A DNA stretch of 64,000 nt from Filimonas zeae (lineage in GTDB: Bacteria; Bacteroidota; Bacteroidia; Chitinophagales; Chitinophagaceae): the NCBI RefSeq assembly GCF_014641615.1, contig NZ_BMIB01000002.1, positions 620,001 through 684,000 on the forward strand, read 5' to 3'. A program made the translations under genes and the position numbers. Each line of letters begins with the position of its first letter. The first letter of the stretch is position 1. Below the pieces are notes generated by a model. The model was not told where the DNA came from. It did not search any database and saw only the letters and a program-made list of their open reading frames with translations. Below are positions 8,901 to 16,428 of the stretch, piece by piece.

Positions 8901-11134
8901 CGGTTACGTCCGTTTATGCTGCTGGTATTGGCTATAATGGTACAGCCTTTCACCGTATTGTAATCTGCACCATCATACAGCTGTATACCGTACCCGTACG
9001 ATCCGCTGCCATCTGCATCTACCACCAGGCTATCCAGTATAATATAATCTGCCTTCACCAGTTTAATTACTGCTTTGTTCTGCGCATCGCTGCTGCTGTA
9101 GTGAATGGTGTTGCCATTGCCTTTAAACGTAATGGTATTCACCGCCGAAGCACCGGGTACAGAATCCAGCACCAGCTGCTCTTCATACACACCACTGCCC
9201 GCGGTTACATTAAATACCACCGGGCCGGCAATACCGCAGGCCATAGCCATTCTGGCATCGTTAAAACTATGAAAGGTTTTAGGGGCACCGGGGGCTGCAT
9301 TCTTATCAATAGTATAGGTATCTGCCGGAAGTGCTGCATTAATATTTACCAGCACCGGGGCCGACCATACGGTGTTGCTGTTACAGGAAAGCTGCACGCG
9401 GTAATACAATACCGAAGCTGCTTTAATAACCGTATCTGCACTATTGGTAAGCACATTACCCAGATTGGCGTAAGTACCTGTTTCAGTAGCAGCATATTGC
9501 CACTGATAAGTAATGGCACTGCCCGGGTTATAGCCCTTCAAACTTAAACCTATGGAAGCACCTGCACAGGCCGGCGCACCATATACCTGCGTATTACCCG
9601 CTGTTAACGTAGCCGGGCAGGCAACAGGTACAAACTCATATGCACCCATATCGGGCGTAGTACTGCTGCGCGCCGCACCGGTAATATCTGTGTTTACTTT
9701 TAAAAAGAACCCTTTGTTATCCAGCGCTGCGCTTACCGGCAAAAAGTTGCCAGCTACCGCATCTGTAAACAGCGGATCTGCTGCCAGCGAACGTGCATCG
9801 TTACCGGAAGCTGTTTTCCAATCTGCCAGCGTGGCCACATCTGCCCCGGCGTAGTAGCCGGTAAAAGCATTTACAGCAGCAGGCATTATATAATAATCGT
9901 TATATCCCGTTACTATACCATCGCTGCGGTTACTCTGATAAAGCGCATATTTTTTACCTCCACCTGAACGTGATACTGCCACAATGTTATTTACCACGGT
10001 AACATCTGTTAACACAGATAGCAGATAAATACCCGCGGCCAGGTTACCGCCACTGGCAGAAGCCCCATCCAGCGCAATGGTGTTGTGTGCAATTAACAGG
10101 TTACCGGTAAAGTTGTTATACACACCGTAAGCATTACCCGCACAGTCAAAACCGTAGAAAAGGTTATTGGCCACACGGTTATCACCATTCAGCTCTGCAA
10201 AGTCGTAATAAACACCATAGGCAGATAACCCATCACTACCTGCGGCCATGCCTGCAAACAGATGATGCACCCGGTTGCGGGAAACAGTGCTGCCCGTTTG
10301 TGTGCCGGTAACATATACGCCATATCCATCCGCCACATCGGTTCTGGCCGGGCGGCTGATGTTGTTACTATCTACCAGCACATTGTTACCGGTGCCCGCG
10401 TACACACCATAGTTATAGAAATCACGAATGGTATTGCCTTTAATAATATTAGCGGTATTGGCATCTGTTGCTGTACTGGTAATGGCAATGCCCATATTAC
10501 CGCCGGTAATGGTATTGTTCAGCAGCTGATTGCGGTCGCAACCGGCATCGCCCATATCCCATATATCATTGCCACCGGCAATCAGCACACCGGTGTAACT
10601 ATCCAGTGGTGAAGATTGCGATACCTCCATGCTACAACCTGAAAATATATTATCATCCGCATCATTACCCAGCTGCACCGCATAGCCATACTCACTATCG
10701 CCCGTACCGCCGGCCTTAATCGTCAGCTGATGAAACCGCGTAAAGTCAGTTCCGTACAACCGTATTACCGCACGTTGCGTAGCATCGGTAGCCGTATAAC
10801 TGATTACATTGTTATTACCGTTAAAGGTGATGGTATTAACCGCAGAAGTACCGGCAACTGCATCCATTATCAGCTGTTCAGTATATACTGCCGAACCTGC
10901 CGCCACATTAAACACTACCGGCCCGTCAATACCACATTTTATATGGTTATACGCATCGTTAAAACTGTGAAAGGTACCTGTAGTCACATTGGTAGGCACA
11001 CGGTTATCAATAACAAAAGTGCCATGCACAGCAGGCACACCCGAACATTGGGCATGTACAAAATGCGTTATTGCCAGGGTACATACAGACAATAGGGTTC
11101 TCTTACAAAGAGATGAAGCAAAAATCTTCCTCAT
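2993..11134 (-). CDS. 2713-residue T9SS-exported protein: beta-helix repeats, IgGFc-like domain, PKD, type B sorting domain
   Basis: Signal peptide ends at HFVHA|Q. Three homologous right-handed beta-helix (pectate-lyase-fold-like) blocks begin near residues 40, 600 and 1170, each opening with a TFHSFNDA- or NFQSVTEA-type line, then CGI.GPVVFNV and a V..ITF.G motif, and each separated by an Ig-like spacer. An IgGFc-binding-like domain starts near residue 1805 (FWTSYPLNDFG, GCYPSAVFSGS-type and EADKPVMVAQYM motifs). A PKD-like segment lies near 2390 and a fibronectin-like one near 2530. The last ~90 residues (FLPNSFTPNGDGLND, FNQWGEKVFE, GVYIYI) form a type B T9SS (gliding-motility-associated) C-terminal domain, so the protein should cross the outer membrane through type IX secretion. 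Known for the family: adhesins or polysaccharide-binding surface proteins. The actual ligand is unknown. Confidence 0.92.
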   Translation of the reverse strand: MRKIFASSLCKRTLLSVCTLAITHFVHAQCSGVPAVHGTFVIDNRVPTNVTTGTFHSFNDAYNHIKCGIDGPVVFNVAAGSAVYTEQLIMDAVAGTSAVNTITFNGNNNVISYTATDATQRAVIRLYGTDFTRFHQLTIKAGGTGDSEYGYAVQLGNDADDNIFSGCSMEVSQSSPLDSYTGVLIAGGNDIWDMGDAGCDRNQLLNNTITGGNMGIAITSTATDANTANIIKGNTIRDFYNYGVYAGTGNNVLVDSNNISRPARTDVADGYGVYVTGTQTGSTVSRNRVHHLFAGMAAGSDGLSAYGVYYDFAELNGDNRVANNLFYGFDCAGNAYGVYNNFTGNLLIAHNTIALDGASASGGNLAAGIYLLSVLTDVTVVNNIVAVSRSGGGKKYALYQSNRSDGIVTGYNDYYIMPAAVNAFTGYYAGADVATLADWKTASGNDARSLAADPLFTDAVAGNFLPVSAALDNKGFFLKVNTDITGAARSSTTPDMGAYEFVPVACPATLTAGNTQVYGAPACAGASIGLSLKGYNPGSAITYQWQYAATETGTYANLGNVLTNSADTVIKAASVLYYRVQLSCNSNTVWSAPVLVNINAALPADTYTIDKNAAPGAPKTFHSFNDARMAMACGIAGPVVFNVTAGSGVYEEQLVLDSVPGASAVNTITFKGNGNTIHYSSSDAQNKAVIKLVKADYIILDSLVVDADGSGSYGYGIQLYDGADYNTVKGCTIIANTSSINGRNRTNHAGIVVSNDETSFNGFGEGVPSTGNVFTRDSIVGGVYGVVIAAGDGLAVNNTISNCIMEDGYSGGIRVSYATGTIISGNRLSRPHSSNLADYEGVSVDMNDHVQITGNLIRDVYMGAPANYSNAIGIMVQNSAPNTSNTASLVANNVIYLTETSGSMQGIYATYSGNTNYYHNTIILDNSSTDAGGDMQGTFFEGTENIQFKNNIVSVTSAGGSAKTAFYINSGLVTADRNNYYVNKIAPASIANYLGVSMLTLAEWKAAAGQDAGSVSFDPAFANPAAGDFTPARGQIDNIGTPLGITHDITGAVRSTTTPDAGAVEFAVAPCNGAPVAGTVVLSPAGGVCLGSTISMQLNGNSNGGYYLFQWQSARAATGEWTTISDFITQPDFSTEVNWNTWFRCRVICGADTVATTPVQLQLNAVMPKGIYTINPALPSSYPPGLGANFQSVTEAVTALQCGIGGAITFNIAPGTYTEQVTIPRIPGASDTSRVTFRGVAGNAASVKIEYTGTFDDNHVIRLDNASYVTFTDVSITSLAGPYGRVVVLANNSGADSILNSVLTAPAVTSGNAGGVYAEKLSGRGDVIKNNTITGGRYGVYLEGKEYGAFASSHVVEDNRISGFYTNGVYATYPTHLVVGNNQILLKGTMAATACGISTDGADSAMQILHNTITIENTTSTIRGMLFTYGYMESAGWHQIAGNTITAINNNTGRVHGINLNAVQTARLINNVININTTGTEAYGISLSTGSYQLYNNTVQNMSAGTGTANAVLFASASIGLECVTRNNIFRHTGGGAVMRAWEPSFVNSDYNTLYTTGAVLFRTGSSGAVTYNTFQAWRDATTWDYNSLYYQPALVSTTDLHPKTDAPEVWAIHGRGVQIAGNNKDINNQPRPDILTAGVPDMGAYEFMPAALPVVLTATPAVPVANSNQLLMLGTDTVARIRWGASVPATVTARRYSGIVPPSLPADAKYMYFYTDINTGGGNYAYDIDHYYIDSWQGFVPKQKYIRLAKTDAAGAWSLSGKGTVNEGDNILYDKDLTSLHLFTGLFDSVARAQEPPVVVAAADTTNLGTRFWTSYPLNDFGSYGTHAMVLYLSAADTDADVTVKIHGTTWVRNYHVPAGTVVMTDAIPRSGSADARLLASGVYDRGISIVSTQPIAAHTYTYTSSGGSMLLPVGAYGYDYQALIYKQVGSPGSAHSFVNVIAEYDSTMIEITPSVPAVGHPANVPFTVLLHQGQVFQLLGEFVATGDARGYDLSGTRIRSIKNEHGKCYPSAVFSGSSGTSISCKDEAGNTGNFIYQQNLPYQAWGKTYLTVPTYSGEISRKVKNIYRISVKEPATGVKVNGNPLSISLLVNNSYYEIESTEMNYIEADKPVMVAQYMPSIGNCGTDWGYNDGGPEMIYLTPADQGIKQALFFRNNQGDIVSNYAVVVVPDAGVASLRIDGRTNFDETYPHSMPGYTVVVKRWDAERIQSAITCDTTFSGITYGVGQNESYGYNLGISRIRALITGSTITKTLGVPGNTGNTTCARAPVRFYVSSSLKPASIEWKFSKVEGLNPHADSLQTIPVPVDSAVVNGRWMYRYSVNDDFRFTTPGTYYVPVVLRGTDISSCDNALDLFIRVVVTPAPEATAFTVSFPGCAKQEAAFSASATTNTGETVKAWKWAISNGLGYTTQQFTRVFDTAGTYTVQLQMITSEGCVVDSAKQVTVKPLPVIALAEDTVIVCPGTTDVQFAVTNPVSGTVYNWYTSESGSTPATTGATASFSNVTANTIWYADAVADGCTSTPRVKAVALIAVTPDAPVVTVDSAGLNVLRFAWLPVTNAVYYKVSVDNGVTWIDPSSGPAGLTHTIAGLVPGTSVNILVRAFNQNGCVYKEGSKQGAARSGKLFLPNSFTPNGDGLNDLFHVQGGEGVRQFRLLVFNQWGEKVFETSDPGSGWNGMYKGRLQPSGVYIYICTAVMADTGEKTEKKGSLNLIR

Positions 11135-11486
11135 TGCGGCACAGTTAGGTTTGTATGGTATAAATCAGCCTATAGATATATACAACAGTATTACGCAGTA
11201 AGCATGGGCCTTACCGGGCATACAGTTATTCAATCGAAAATATGTTTATGTAATTATGCAGTTAAGTCTTGTCCATCTTTGCCCAGGCGGCAACTCACAG
11301 GAAAATTTTCGTTCCGCAGACAAATAAAGCACTTTTCAGGTCAAAAAAATACCACAAACTGCTAAGAAAGTAAAATATGAATGTTTACCACTATATAATT
11401 GTGCTAAAAGCTTTTTTCTCCGGCGTCAGTGTTAATCACTGTTAATTACCCGCTTTTCAGCAGTGCCGGAAGTATATTTGAGTGTT
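11135..11486. other. 352-bp divergent intergenic region
   Basis: This region separates the minus-strand giant gene from the plus-strand kinase operon. It is AT-rich. The only clear element is TATATTTG just before the kinase start. No exact TAnnTTTG was found on the minus strand in front of the giant gene, and no RNA gene or convincing small ORF was seen. Confidence 0.6.
11473..11480 (+). promoter_or_regulatory. TAnnTTTG (-7) element before the histidine kinase
   Basis: TATATTTG fits the Bacteroidota primary-sigma -7 consensus exactly. Only 6 nt separate it from the ATG at 11487, which predicts a leaderless or almost leaderless transcript. No TTG -33 box at 19-21 nt spacing was seen. Confidence 0.45.
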
Positions 11487-12806
11487 ATGAGGAAAAAACT
11501 GAGGCTGGCGTTTGTTTCGGCCCTGATTACCGCTACACTGATTACAGCCTTTCAGCTATACTGGCTATGGAACGTTTTTGTTTCTGCCAGATCCACTTTT
11601 ACTTCCGATGCGTCTATCGCGCTTTTCATGTCTATTAATAAGTATGTATCAGACAGAACCAGCATTCCAAAAGGTTTTACGGAAAAGGATATTGTATACG
11701 TACATATTGACAGCTTAACGTATGATGATAACGGTAACATTATTAAACCAGATAAACGCACGTATGATAGCCATATGCTGCTGGGAGGAAAATTATTCAG
11801 GGCCAACACCAATTTTCAGAGAGACTTGCCTGTAATACGAGAAATATTTAAAGAAGAACTGAAAAAATCTGACATACGGCTGGATTTTATCCTGACCCGG
11901 ATAGAATTGGACGAAACTATTAAATATCTGGGGCCTTCTACTATAACAGCTCCTGAAGAACATCGTGCTTACTCGCCATTGATTGTTGCCACATTTTCCG
12001 GCAAAAACATACACGTGTTCAAAAAAATACTGCCATCGGTTATCTTCTCCGGCATATTAATCATATTAACCGGCTGCTGCCTGTATTATATGTTTTACAA
12101 CCTGCGGCGGCAGCTACGGCTGGATGCCATGAAAAACAACTTCATCAGTAACATTACACACGAGCTGCGTACCCCTGTGTCTATATTACGTTCTACCCAC
12201 GAGGCACTGGATGAGTTTGGACATATTGATGATAAAGAGAAAGCGCTCCGTTATCTGCGGGCCAACCGCAGTGTACTGGATCAGCTGGATGCCAATATAG
12301 ATCGCATGCTTACTATAGCTTCCATGGAAAACAAAGCTGGCCCGGCAGTTGAAAAAGCAAACCTGTATAAACTGTTAGAGCAGGTACTGTTCCGTTTTTC
12401 GGGCAACCCGGAAGTAAATATGACGCTGAAATACCGTTTAGAACAGACTACGCTGCCCATTCCGGTGAGCACTATTGAAACCATATTAATAAACCTGGCA
12501 GATAATGCCATTAAATATTCCCATAAACCTGTAGACATATCCGTATCTGCTATTCCCGCAGGCAAAGGCTGGCGTTTACAGGTACAGGATAACGGCATAG
12601 GTATAGAAAAACAATACATTCCTTATCTTTTTGACCGTTTTTACCGCGTACCTACCGGCAACCTGCACGATGTAAAGGGTTTTGGGCTGGGCCTGAACTA
12701 TGTTAAGCAACTGGCAGACCAGGCCAAAGCCACCATAAGGGTAAGCAGCAAGCCCGGGCAGGGTACTTTATTTTCTATTGAATTTCCTTTTTATGAAAAC
12801 CATTAA
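11487..12806 (+). CDS. Two-pass membrane sensor histidine kinase
   Basis: 439 residues from the chosen ATG; a frame-compatible non-ATG start at 11463 lies upstream of the TATATTTG element and is less likely. TM1 spans about residues 8-30, a ~150-residue extracytoplasmic sensor follows with no recognised fold, and TM2 lies about 180-203. The kinase core is complete: H-box with FISNITHELRTP (His225), N-box NLADNAIKYSH (Asn340), G1 DNGIGI (about 368) and G2 GFGLGLNYV (about 398). It autophosphorylates on the His and passes the phosphate to the partner encoded next, whose start lies inside this gene (14-bp overlap). The third gene of the operon is a secreted repeat protein, so the system may monitor the envelope. 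Signal unknown. Confidence 0.93.
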   Translation: MRKKLRLAFVSALITATLITAFQLYWLWNVFVSARSTFTSDASIALFMSINKYVSDRTSIPKGFTEKDIVYVHIDSLTYDDNGNIIKPDKRTYDSHMLLGGKLFRANTNFQRDLPVIREIFKEELKKSDIRLDFILTRIELDETIKYLGPSTITAPEEHRAYSPLIVATFSGKNIHVFKKILPSVIFSGILIILTGCCLYYMFYNLRRQLRLDAMKNNFISNITHELRTPVSILRSTHEALDEFGHIDDKEKALRYLRANRSVLDQLDANIDRMLTIASMENKAGPAVEKANLYKLLEQVLFRFSGNPEVNMTLKYRLEQTTLPIPVSTIETILINLADNAIKYSHKPVDISVSAIPAGKGWRLQVQDNGIGIEKQYIPYLFDRFYRVPTGNLHDVKGFGLGLNYVKQLADQAKATIRVSSKPGQGTLFSIEFPFYENH

Positions 12807-13488
12807 ACTGCTGCTGGTAGAAGATGAACAGGTACTGGCCATGATACTGAAGGAAACACTGGAAGGTGCCGGTTTTTCCGTTACAGTAGCTTCTAACGGC
12901 GTGCAGGCCTGGAGCCTGTACAAACAATGGCAGCCGGATGCCTGTATTGCAGATATAATGCTGCCTAAAAAAGACGGCATATCGCTGGTAACAGATATAC
13001 GGGCTATTGATACACGCATACCCATTATCTTTCTTACCGCTAAAACCCAAACAGAAGATGTACTGAACGGGTTAAAGGCGGGAGCCGATGATTATATAAA
13101 AAAGCCCTTCAGTATGGAAGAGCTGATTATGCGCCTGCAGATACTGCTGCGCAGGGTATATACACCCGGCGAATTACCTGCCCTTCAAAAAGCGGAGGTA
13201 ACCGTTATGGGTAGCTATCAGTTTGATTATACCCGCATGCAGCTGATACATAACGGAGAAGTATTTTACTTATCGCAACGGGAAGCAGATCTTTTACAGA
13301 TGCTGTTTCAGCAACAGAATCAGTTGCTGGACCGCAGAACTGCCCTGCTGCAGATATGGGGTGAAGACAACATTTTTCATGCACGCACCATGGATGTGTA
13401 CATAACCAAACTGCGTAAGTACCTGAAATACGACAGCAGTATTGCTATTGTAAACGTGAGAGGCAGGGGCTATAAGCTGATTATATAA
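12793..13488 (+). CDS. OmpR/PhoB-family response regulator
   Basis: 231 residues. The receiver domain (1-120) holds acidic pair Glu10/Asp11, phospho-acceptor Asp54 in ADIMLP, Thr82 and Lys104 in KKPF. The C-terminal winged helix (about 135-230) has the usual YLSQREADLLQML, a recognition region around ARTMDVYITKLRKYL, and the wing end VRGRGYKLI. The ATG at 12793 overlaps the kinase gene by 14 bp; the longer TTG start at 12778 would add only MNFLF and is unneeded. Translational coupling with the kinase and a TAATG junction with the next frame point to one operon. Target promoters are unknown; the repeat-protein gene is the obvious candidate. Confidence 0.94.
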   Translation: MKTIKLLLVEDEQVLAMILKETLEGAGFSVTVASNGVQAWSLYKQWQPDACIADIMLPKKDGISLVTDIRAIDTRIPIIFLTAKTQTEDVLNGLKAGADDYIKKPFSMEELIMRLQILLRRVYTPGELPALQKAEVTVMGSYQFDYTRMQLIHNGEVFYLSQREADLLQMLFQQQNQLLDRRTALLQIWGEDNIFHARTMDVYITKLRKYLKYDSSIAIVNVRGRGYKLII

Positions 13489-13562
13489 TGTTTAACAAAG
13501 CGTTTGAAGCTGCTGCACAATATTTGCCTTTATTCAGTAAAACGCTGAAAAAGCAACCAATC

Positions 13563-14204
13563 ATGATCAACTACAAACCTGTATTACTGGCAGCACTTGT
13601 TATGTGCTGTTACAGTACCACCCGGGCCCAAACCTTTACCGGTATGAAAATAGCACTCAGCCGCCGGGGTGAAACGCTTAACGCCTTTTCGTTTACTACC
13701 GGTGATATTACCTTTTTTATTGACAGTAAAGGTGGCCTGGAATACCAGCTGGATGCAGGCAACACTGCTGTTGTAGAACTGGATTATTACGGCAGCTTTC
13801 ACGAATGGGAAGCCGGCAAACTAAAATCTGTAAACGATATTATTATTGAGTACTACGATGCATTTAAAGGCGCGCTGATGGGTAAACTGAAAAAGATAGG
13901 CAACGTAGAGATAACTTATTACGACAACTTCGACGGGCAAAAGAACGGCAAACTAAAATCGGTAGGCAGTATAGTGCTGGATTACTATGATAATTTTCAG
14001 GCAGAAAAAACAGGCAAACTAAAATCGGTCAGCAGCCTGAACCTGGATTATTACGATTCGTTCAACGCTGCTAAAAGCGGCAAACTAAAAACTACCGGTA
14101 GCGTGCAGCTGGATTATTACGATAATTTTTATCCGGAAAAAGCGGGCCGTTTAAAATCGGTAAATGGCCGCCTGCCCAATGTACAGCTGGCAGTAGAGCA
14201 GTAA
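13563..14204 (+). CDS. Secreted protein of six tandem 22-residue YYDxF...GKLKS repeats
   Basis: 213 residues from ATG 13563, chosen because it opens a clean signal peptide (VLLAALVMCCYSTTRA|Q). An ATG at 13488 overlaps the regulator stop but would add 25 non-signal residues in front. Residues 75-206 are six consecutive repeats, every one exactly 22 residues, of the form YYDxF....xGKLKSVGSIxLD; a diverged seventh copy may precede them (ITFFIDSKGG). The alternation of aromatic YY and short beta-like segments suggests a beta-solenoid or stacked beta-hairpin rod, which is inference. I do not recognise the family. It is the last gene of the kinase-regulator operon and ends just before a strong terminator, so it is probably an accessory sensor or an output of that system. 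Exported to periplasm or outside; no lipobox and no T9SS tail seen. Confidence 0.85.
   Translation: MINYKPVLLAALVMCCYSTTRAQTFTGMKIALSRRGETLNAFSFTTGDITFFIDSKGGLEYQLDAGNTAVVELDYYGSFHEWEAGKLKSVNDIIIEYYDAFKGALMGKLKKIGNVEITYYDNFDGQKNGKLKSVGSIVLDYYDNFQAEKTGKLKSVSSLNLDYYDSFNAAKSGKLKTTGSVQLDYYDNFYPEKAGRLKSVNGRLPNVQLAVEQ
13785..14180 (+). repeat. Six in-frame 66-bp coding repeats
   Basis: The six units of 66 bp run without indels. The most conserved nucleotides encode GKLKS (ggcaaactaaaatcggta-like). The DNA units have drifted more than the protein, so the array is old and held by selection rather than a fresh slippage expansion. Confidence 0.9.
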
Positions 14205-14230
14205 TAACACCAATCGCTAATCATATATAT

Positions 14231-14272
14231 AAAGGGGCTGTATCTGAAACAGATGATACAGCCCCTTTTATG
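14231..14272 (+). terminator. Terminator after the two-component operon
   Basis: Perfect 14-bp stem (14231-14244 with 14255-14268) around a 10-nt loop, followed by TTTT. It lies between convergent genes and can also serve the minus-strand GH97 gene. Confidence 0.85.
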
Positions 14273-14292
14273 TAATGCAATGTATAAACCCC

Positions 14293-16410
14293 TTATAAAG
14301 GCCGGATGCTTACTGCCGCTCCCCCACCTGCTGCCAGTTGTATACGCAGTTGTGTTTGCGCCGTTACCTTCTCCTTACGGATATGATACGCCTCCGGATT
14401 GTTTTTCCAGTGTGCATTGGCAGCATCTTCATAAATGGTAACCTCATACTGTTTGTTACTATCCAGAAAAGATAGTGGAATGATTGCAGTACGTGCATTT
14501 TCATCGGTAATAGCACCTGCAAACCAGTTATCATTTCCTTTTGCTTTACGGGCAATAGTAATATAATCGCCCGGCTCCGCTTCCACTATGCGGGTATCAT
14601 CCCAATCTACCGGCACCTCTTTAATAAACTCAAAAGCATCTGTGTGTGCGGCATAGTTTTCCGGCAGGTCGCTCACCATTTGTAAGGGGCTGTATAATGT
14701 AACATACAAGGCGAGCTGTTTGGCCAGCGTGGTATGTACCTGCCTGTCTGGCGCCGCTGCGGCATAACCCTTAAGTTTAAAAATGCCCGGCGTATAATCC
14801 ATAGGCCCACCCATAAGACGGGTAAACGGCAATATGGTTTCATGTTCAGGTGCATTACCGTTGCTGAAGGCATTGTATTCATTACCCCTGCCTGCCTCGC
14901 TGGCCATCCAGTTAGGATAGGTGCGGTGCAGCCCTGTGGGGCGTACAGCCTCATGCATGTCTACGGTTACCTGGTGTTGTAATGCCTTCTGCGCTACACG
15001 CTGGTAATGGTTTACCATCCACTGCCCATCGTGGTGTTCGCCACGGGGCACAATACGGCCCACATAACCGGTTTTAACGGCCGGGTAGCCAAAACGGTTC
15101 ATAAACCGGAAAGCAGTATCCATCTGCCGTTCGTAACTGGTGGCAGCGCCGGAGGTTTCGTTATGCATAATCAGCTGCACACCTTTGGCGGCAGCGTATT
15201 GCTGTAGTTGCTGCACATCAAAATCCGGGTAAGGTTTTACAAAATCAAATACTTCTTCCTTCCAGGTACCAAACCAGTCTTCCCAGCCTACGTTCCAGCC
15301 TTCTACCAGCACGCCAGCAATACCGTTGGCAGCGGCAAAATCAATATACCGTTTTACATTGGCGGTGTTAGCGCCATGTTTGCCACTGGCAATTAATGCG
15401 CCTGTGGCATCAGTACTGTCTGCTGTTGCGGCATAACTCCAGGTACTCTGGCCCGTTTGCATTTCCCACCATACGCCTGCAAACTTCATGGGTTTTATCC
15501 AGGTAGTGTTATCCCCCGCTCTGGAAGGCTCGTTCAGGTTCAGTATCATTTTCGAAGCCAGTATATCCGTGGCTTTATCGCTTACCACTACTGTACGCCA
15601 GGGGGTATGGCAGGGTGCCTGCAGATACGCTTTATGCCCCAGGGCATCGGGCACCAACGCTGCGCGCAGCAACAGCGAATCAGTGCTTACATGCAGCTGC
15701 ATAGCCGGGTAGTTGATCAGCGCAGCCTCATGTATGTTCAGGTAAATACCTTTGGCCGACTTCATCATCAGCGGCGTTTGCACAGCATGTTTATCCGGCA
15801 CCACCCTTACTGCAATATCTGTACTGGCATGCACCATTTTGCTATTGTCAATAGCACTTACCTTACTGGTGGTATACGCATATTCGTTGGTATCATAATC
15901 GCCCGGAATCCAGAACGCCTTATGATCGCCTGCCAGGCGGAAGGCAGTCACCTCATCTGTTACCACAAAGTGCTGTAACCCTTTCTGGCGGGGAAACGCA
16001 TACCTGAAACCTACGCCATCGGCAAATACCCTGAACACCACATCCAACAGTATACCCGTTGCCGGTTGCTGCAGGTGTATGGTCAGTTGCCGGTGCTGAT
16101 CGCGTATGGTACGCGTTTCGCCCCATACCGGCTGCCAGGTATTGTCTGTAGCAGTGCTGTCAATACCTTGTATTACAAAACCCTTTTGCAACTGTTGCTG
16201 CTGCAGCTGTAAGCCTAACGCGGAAGGCAGTATTACCGGCTGGCTACCCAGCCATACGGCATATTGCGGGTTGCCCTGCCTGCCCAGTGTAAATTCCATA
16301 CGAACATTGCCCATGGCCGCTGTAACCGCAGTAGCCGGGGGCTGTGCTGCGGCATGCTGCCACAGCACCAGCCCTGCTACCAGGGGAAGGGCCTTCTTCA
16401 GTTTCATCAT
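14293..16410 (-). CDS. GH97 alpha-glucosidase (SusB-like, inverting type)
   Basis: 705 residues with signal peptide (LWQHAAA|Q), so periplasmic. N-terminal beta-sandwich, central (beta/alpha)8 barrel and short C-terminal beta domain are as in GH97. Glu418 (MHNETSG), Glu487 (MHEAVRPTG) and Glu511 (GRGNEY) have exactly the spacing (69 and 24) of the Bacteroides thetaiotaomicron SusB glutamates 439, 508 and 532, which bind calcium, act as acid and act as base in the inverting subgroup. The retaining subgroup uses an Asp instead, so an alpha-glucosidase releasing glucose from malto-oligosaccharides is the best call. It ends a susR-C-D-B operon, 18 bp after susD. Start is the first of two adjacent ATGs. 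Confidence 0.95.
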   Translation of the reverse strand: MMKLKKALPLVAGLVLWQHAAAQPPATAVTAAMGNVRMEFTLGRQGNPQYAVWLGSQPVILPSALGLQLQQQQLQKGFVIQGIDSTATDNTWQPVWGETRTIRDQHRQLTIHLQQPATGILLDVVFRVFADGVGFRYAFPRQKGLQHFVVTDEVTAFRLAGDHKAFWIPGDYDTNEYAYTTSKVSAIDNSKMVHASTDIAVRVVPDKHAVQTPLMMKSAKGIYLNIHEAALINYPAMQLHVSTDSLLLRAALVPDALGHKAYLQAPCHTPWRTVVVSDKATDILASKMILNLNEPSRAGDNTTWIKPMKFAGVWWEMQTGQSTWSYAATADSTDATGALIASGKHGANTANVKRYIDFAAANGIAGVLVEGWNVGWEDWFGTWKEEVFDFVKPYPDFDVQQLQQYAAAKGVQLIMHNETSGAATSYERQMDTAFRFMNRFGYPAVKTGYVGRIVPRGEHHDGQWMVNHYQRVAQKALQHQVTVDMHEAVRPTGLHRTYPNWMASEAGRGNEYNAFSNGNAPEHETILPFTRLMGGPMDYTPGIFKLKGYAAAAPDRQVHTTLAKQLALYVTLYSPLQMVSDLPENYAAHTDAFEFIKEVPVDWDDTRIVEAEPGDYITIARKAKGNDNWFAGAITDENARTAIIPLSFLDSNKQYEVTIYEDAANAHWKNNPEAYHIRKEKVTAQTQLRIQLAAGGGAAVSIRPL

Positions 16411-16428
16411 ATACTTCGCTGCTGTTTA

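Noticed and set aside
11463..11486. Upstream start for the histidine kinase
   Set aside because: It would place the TATATTTG promoter element within the coding region and adds eight non-conserved residues.
13785..14180. 66-bp repeats considered as a CRISPR-like or satellite array
   Set aside because: Units are adjacent without spacers, in frame, and drift at the DNA level while the protein pattern holds. They are coding repeats.
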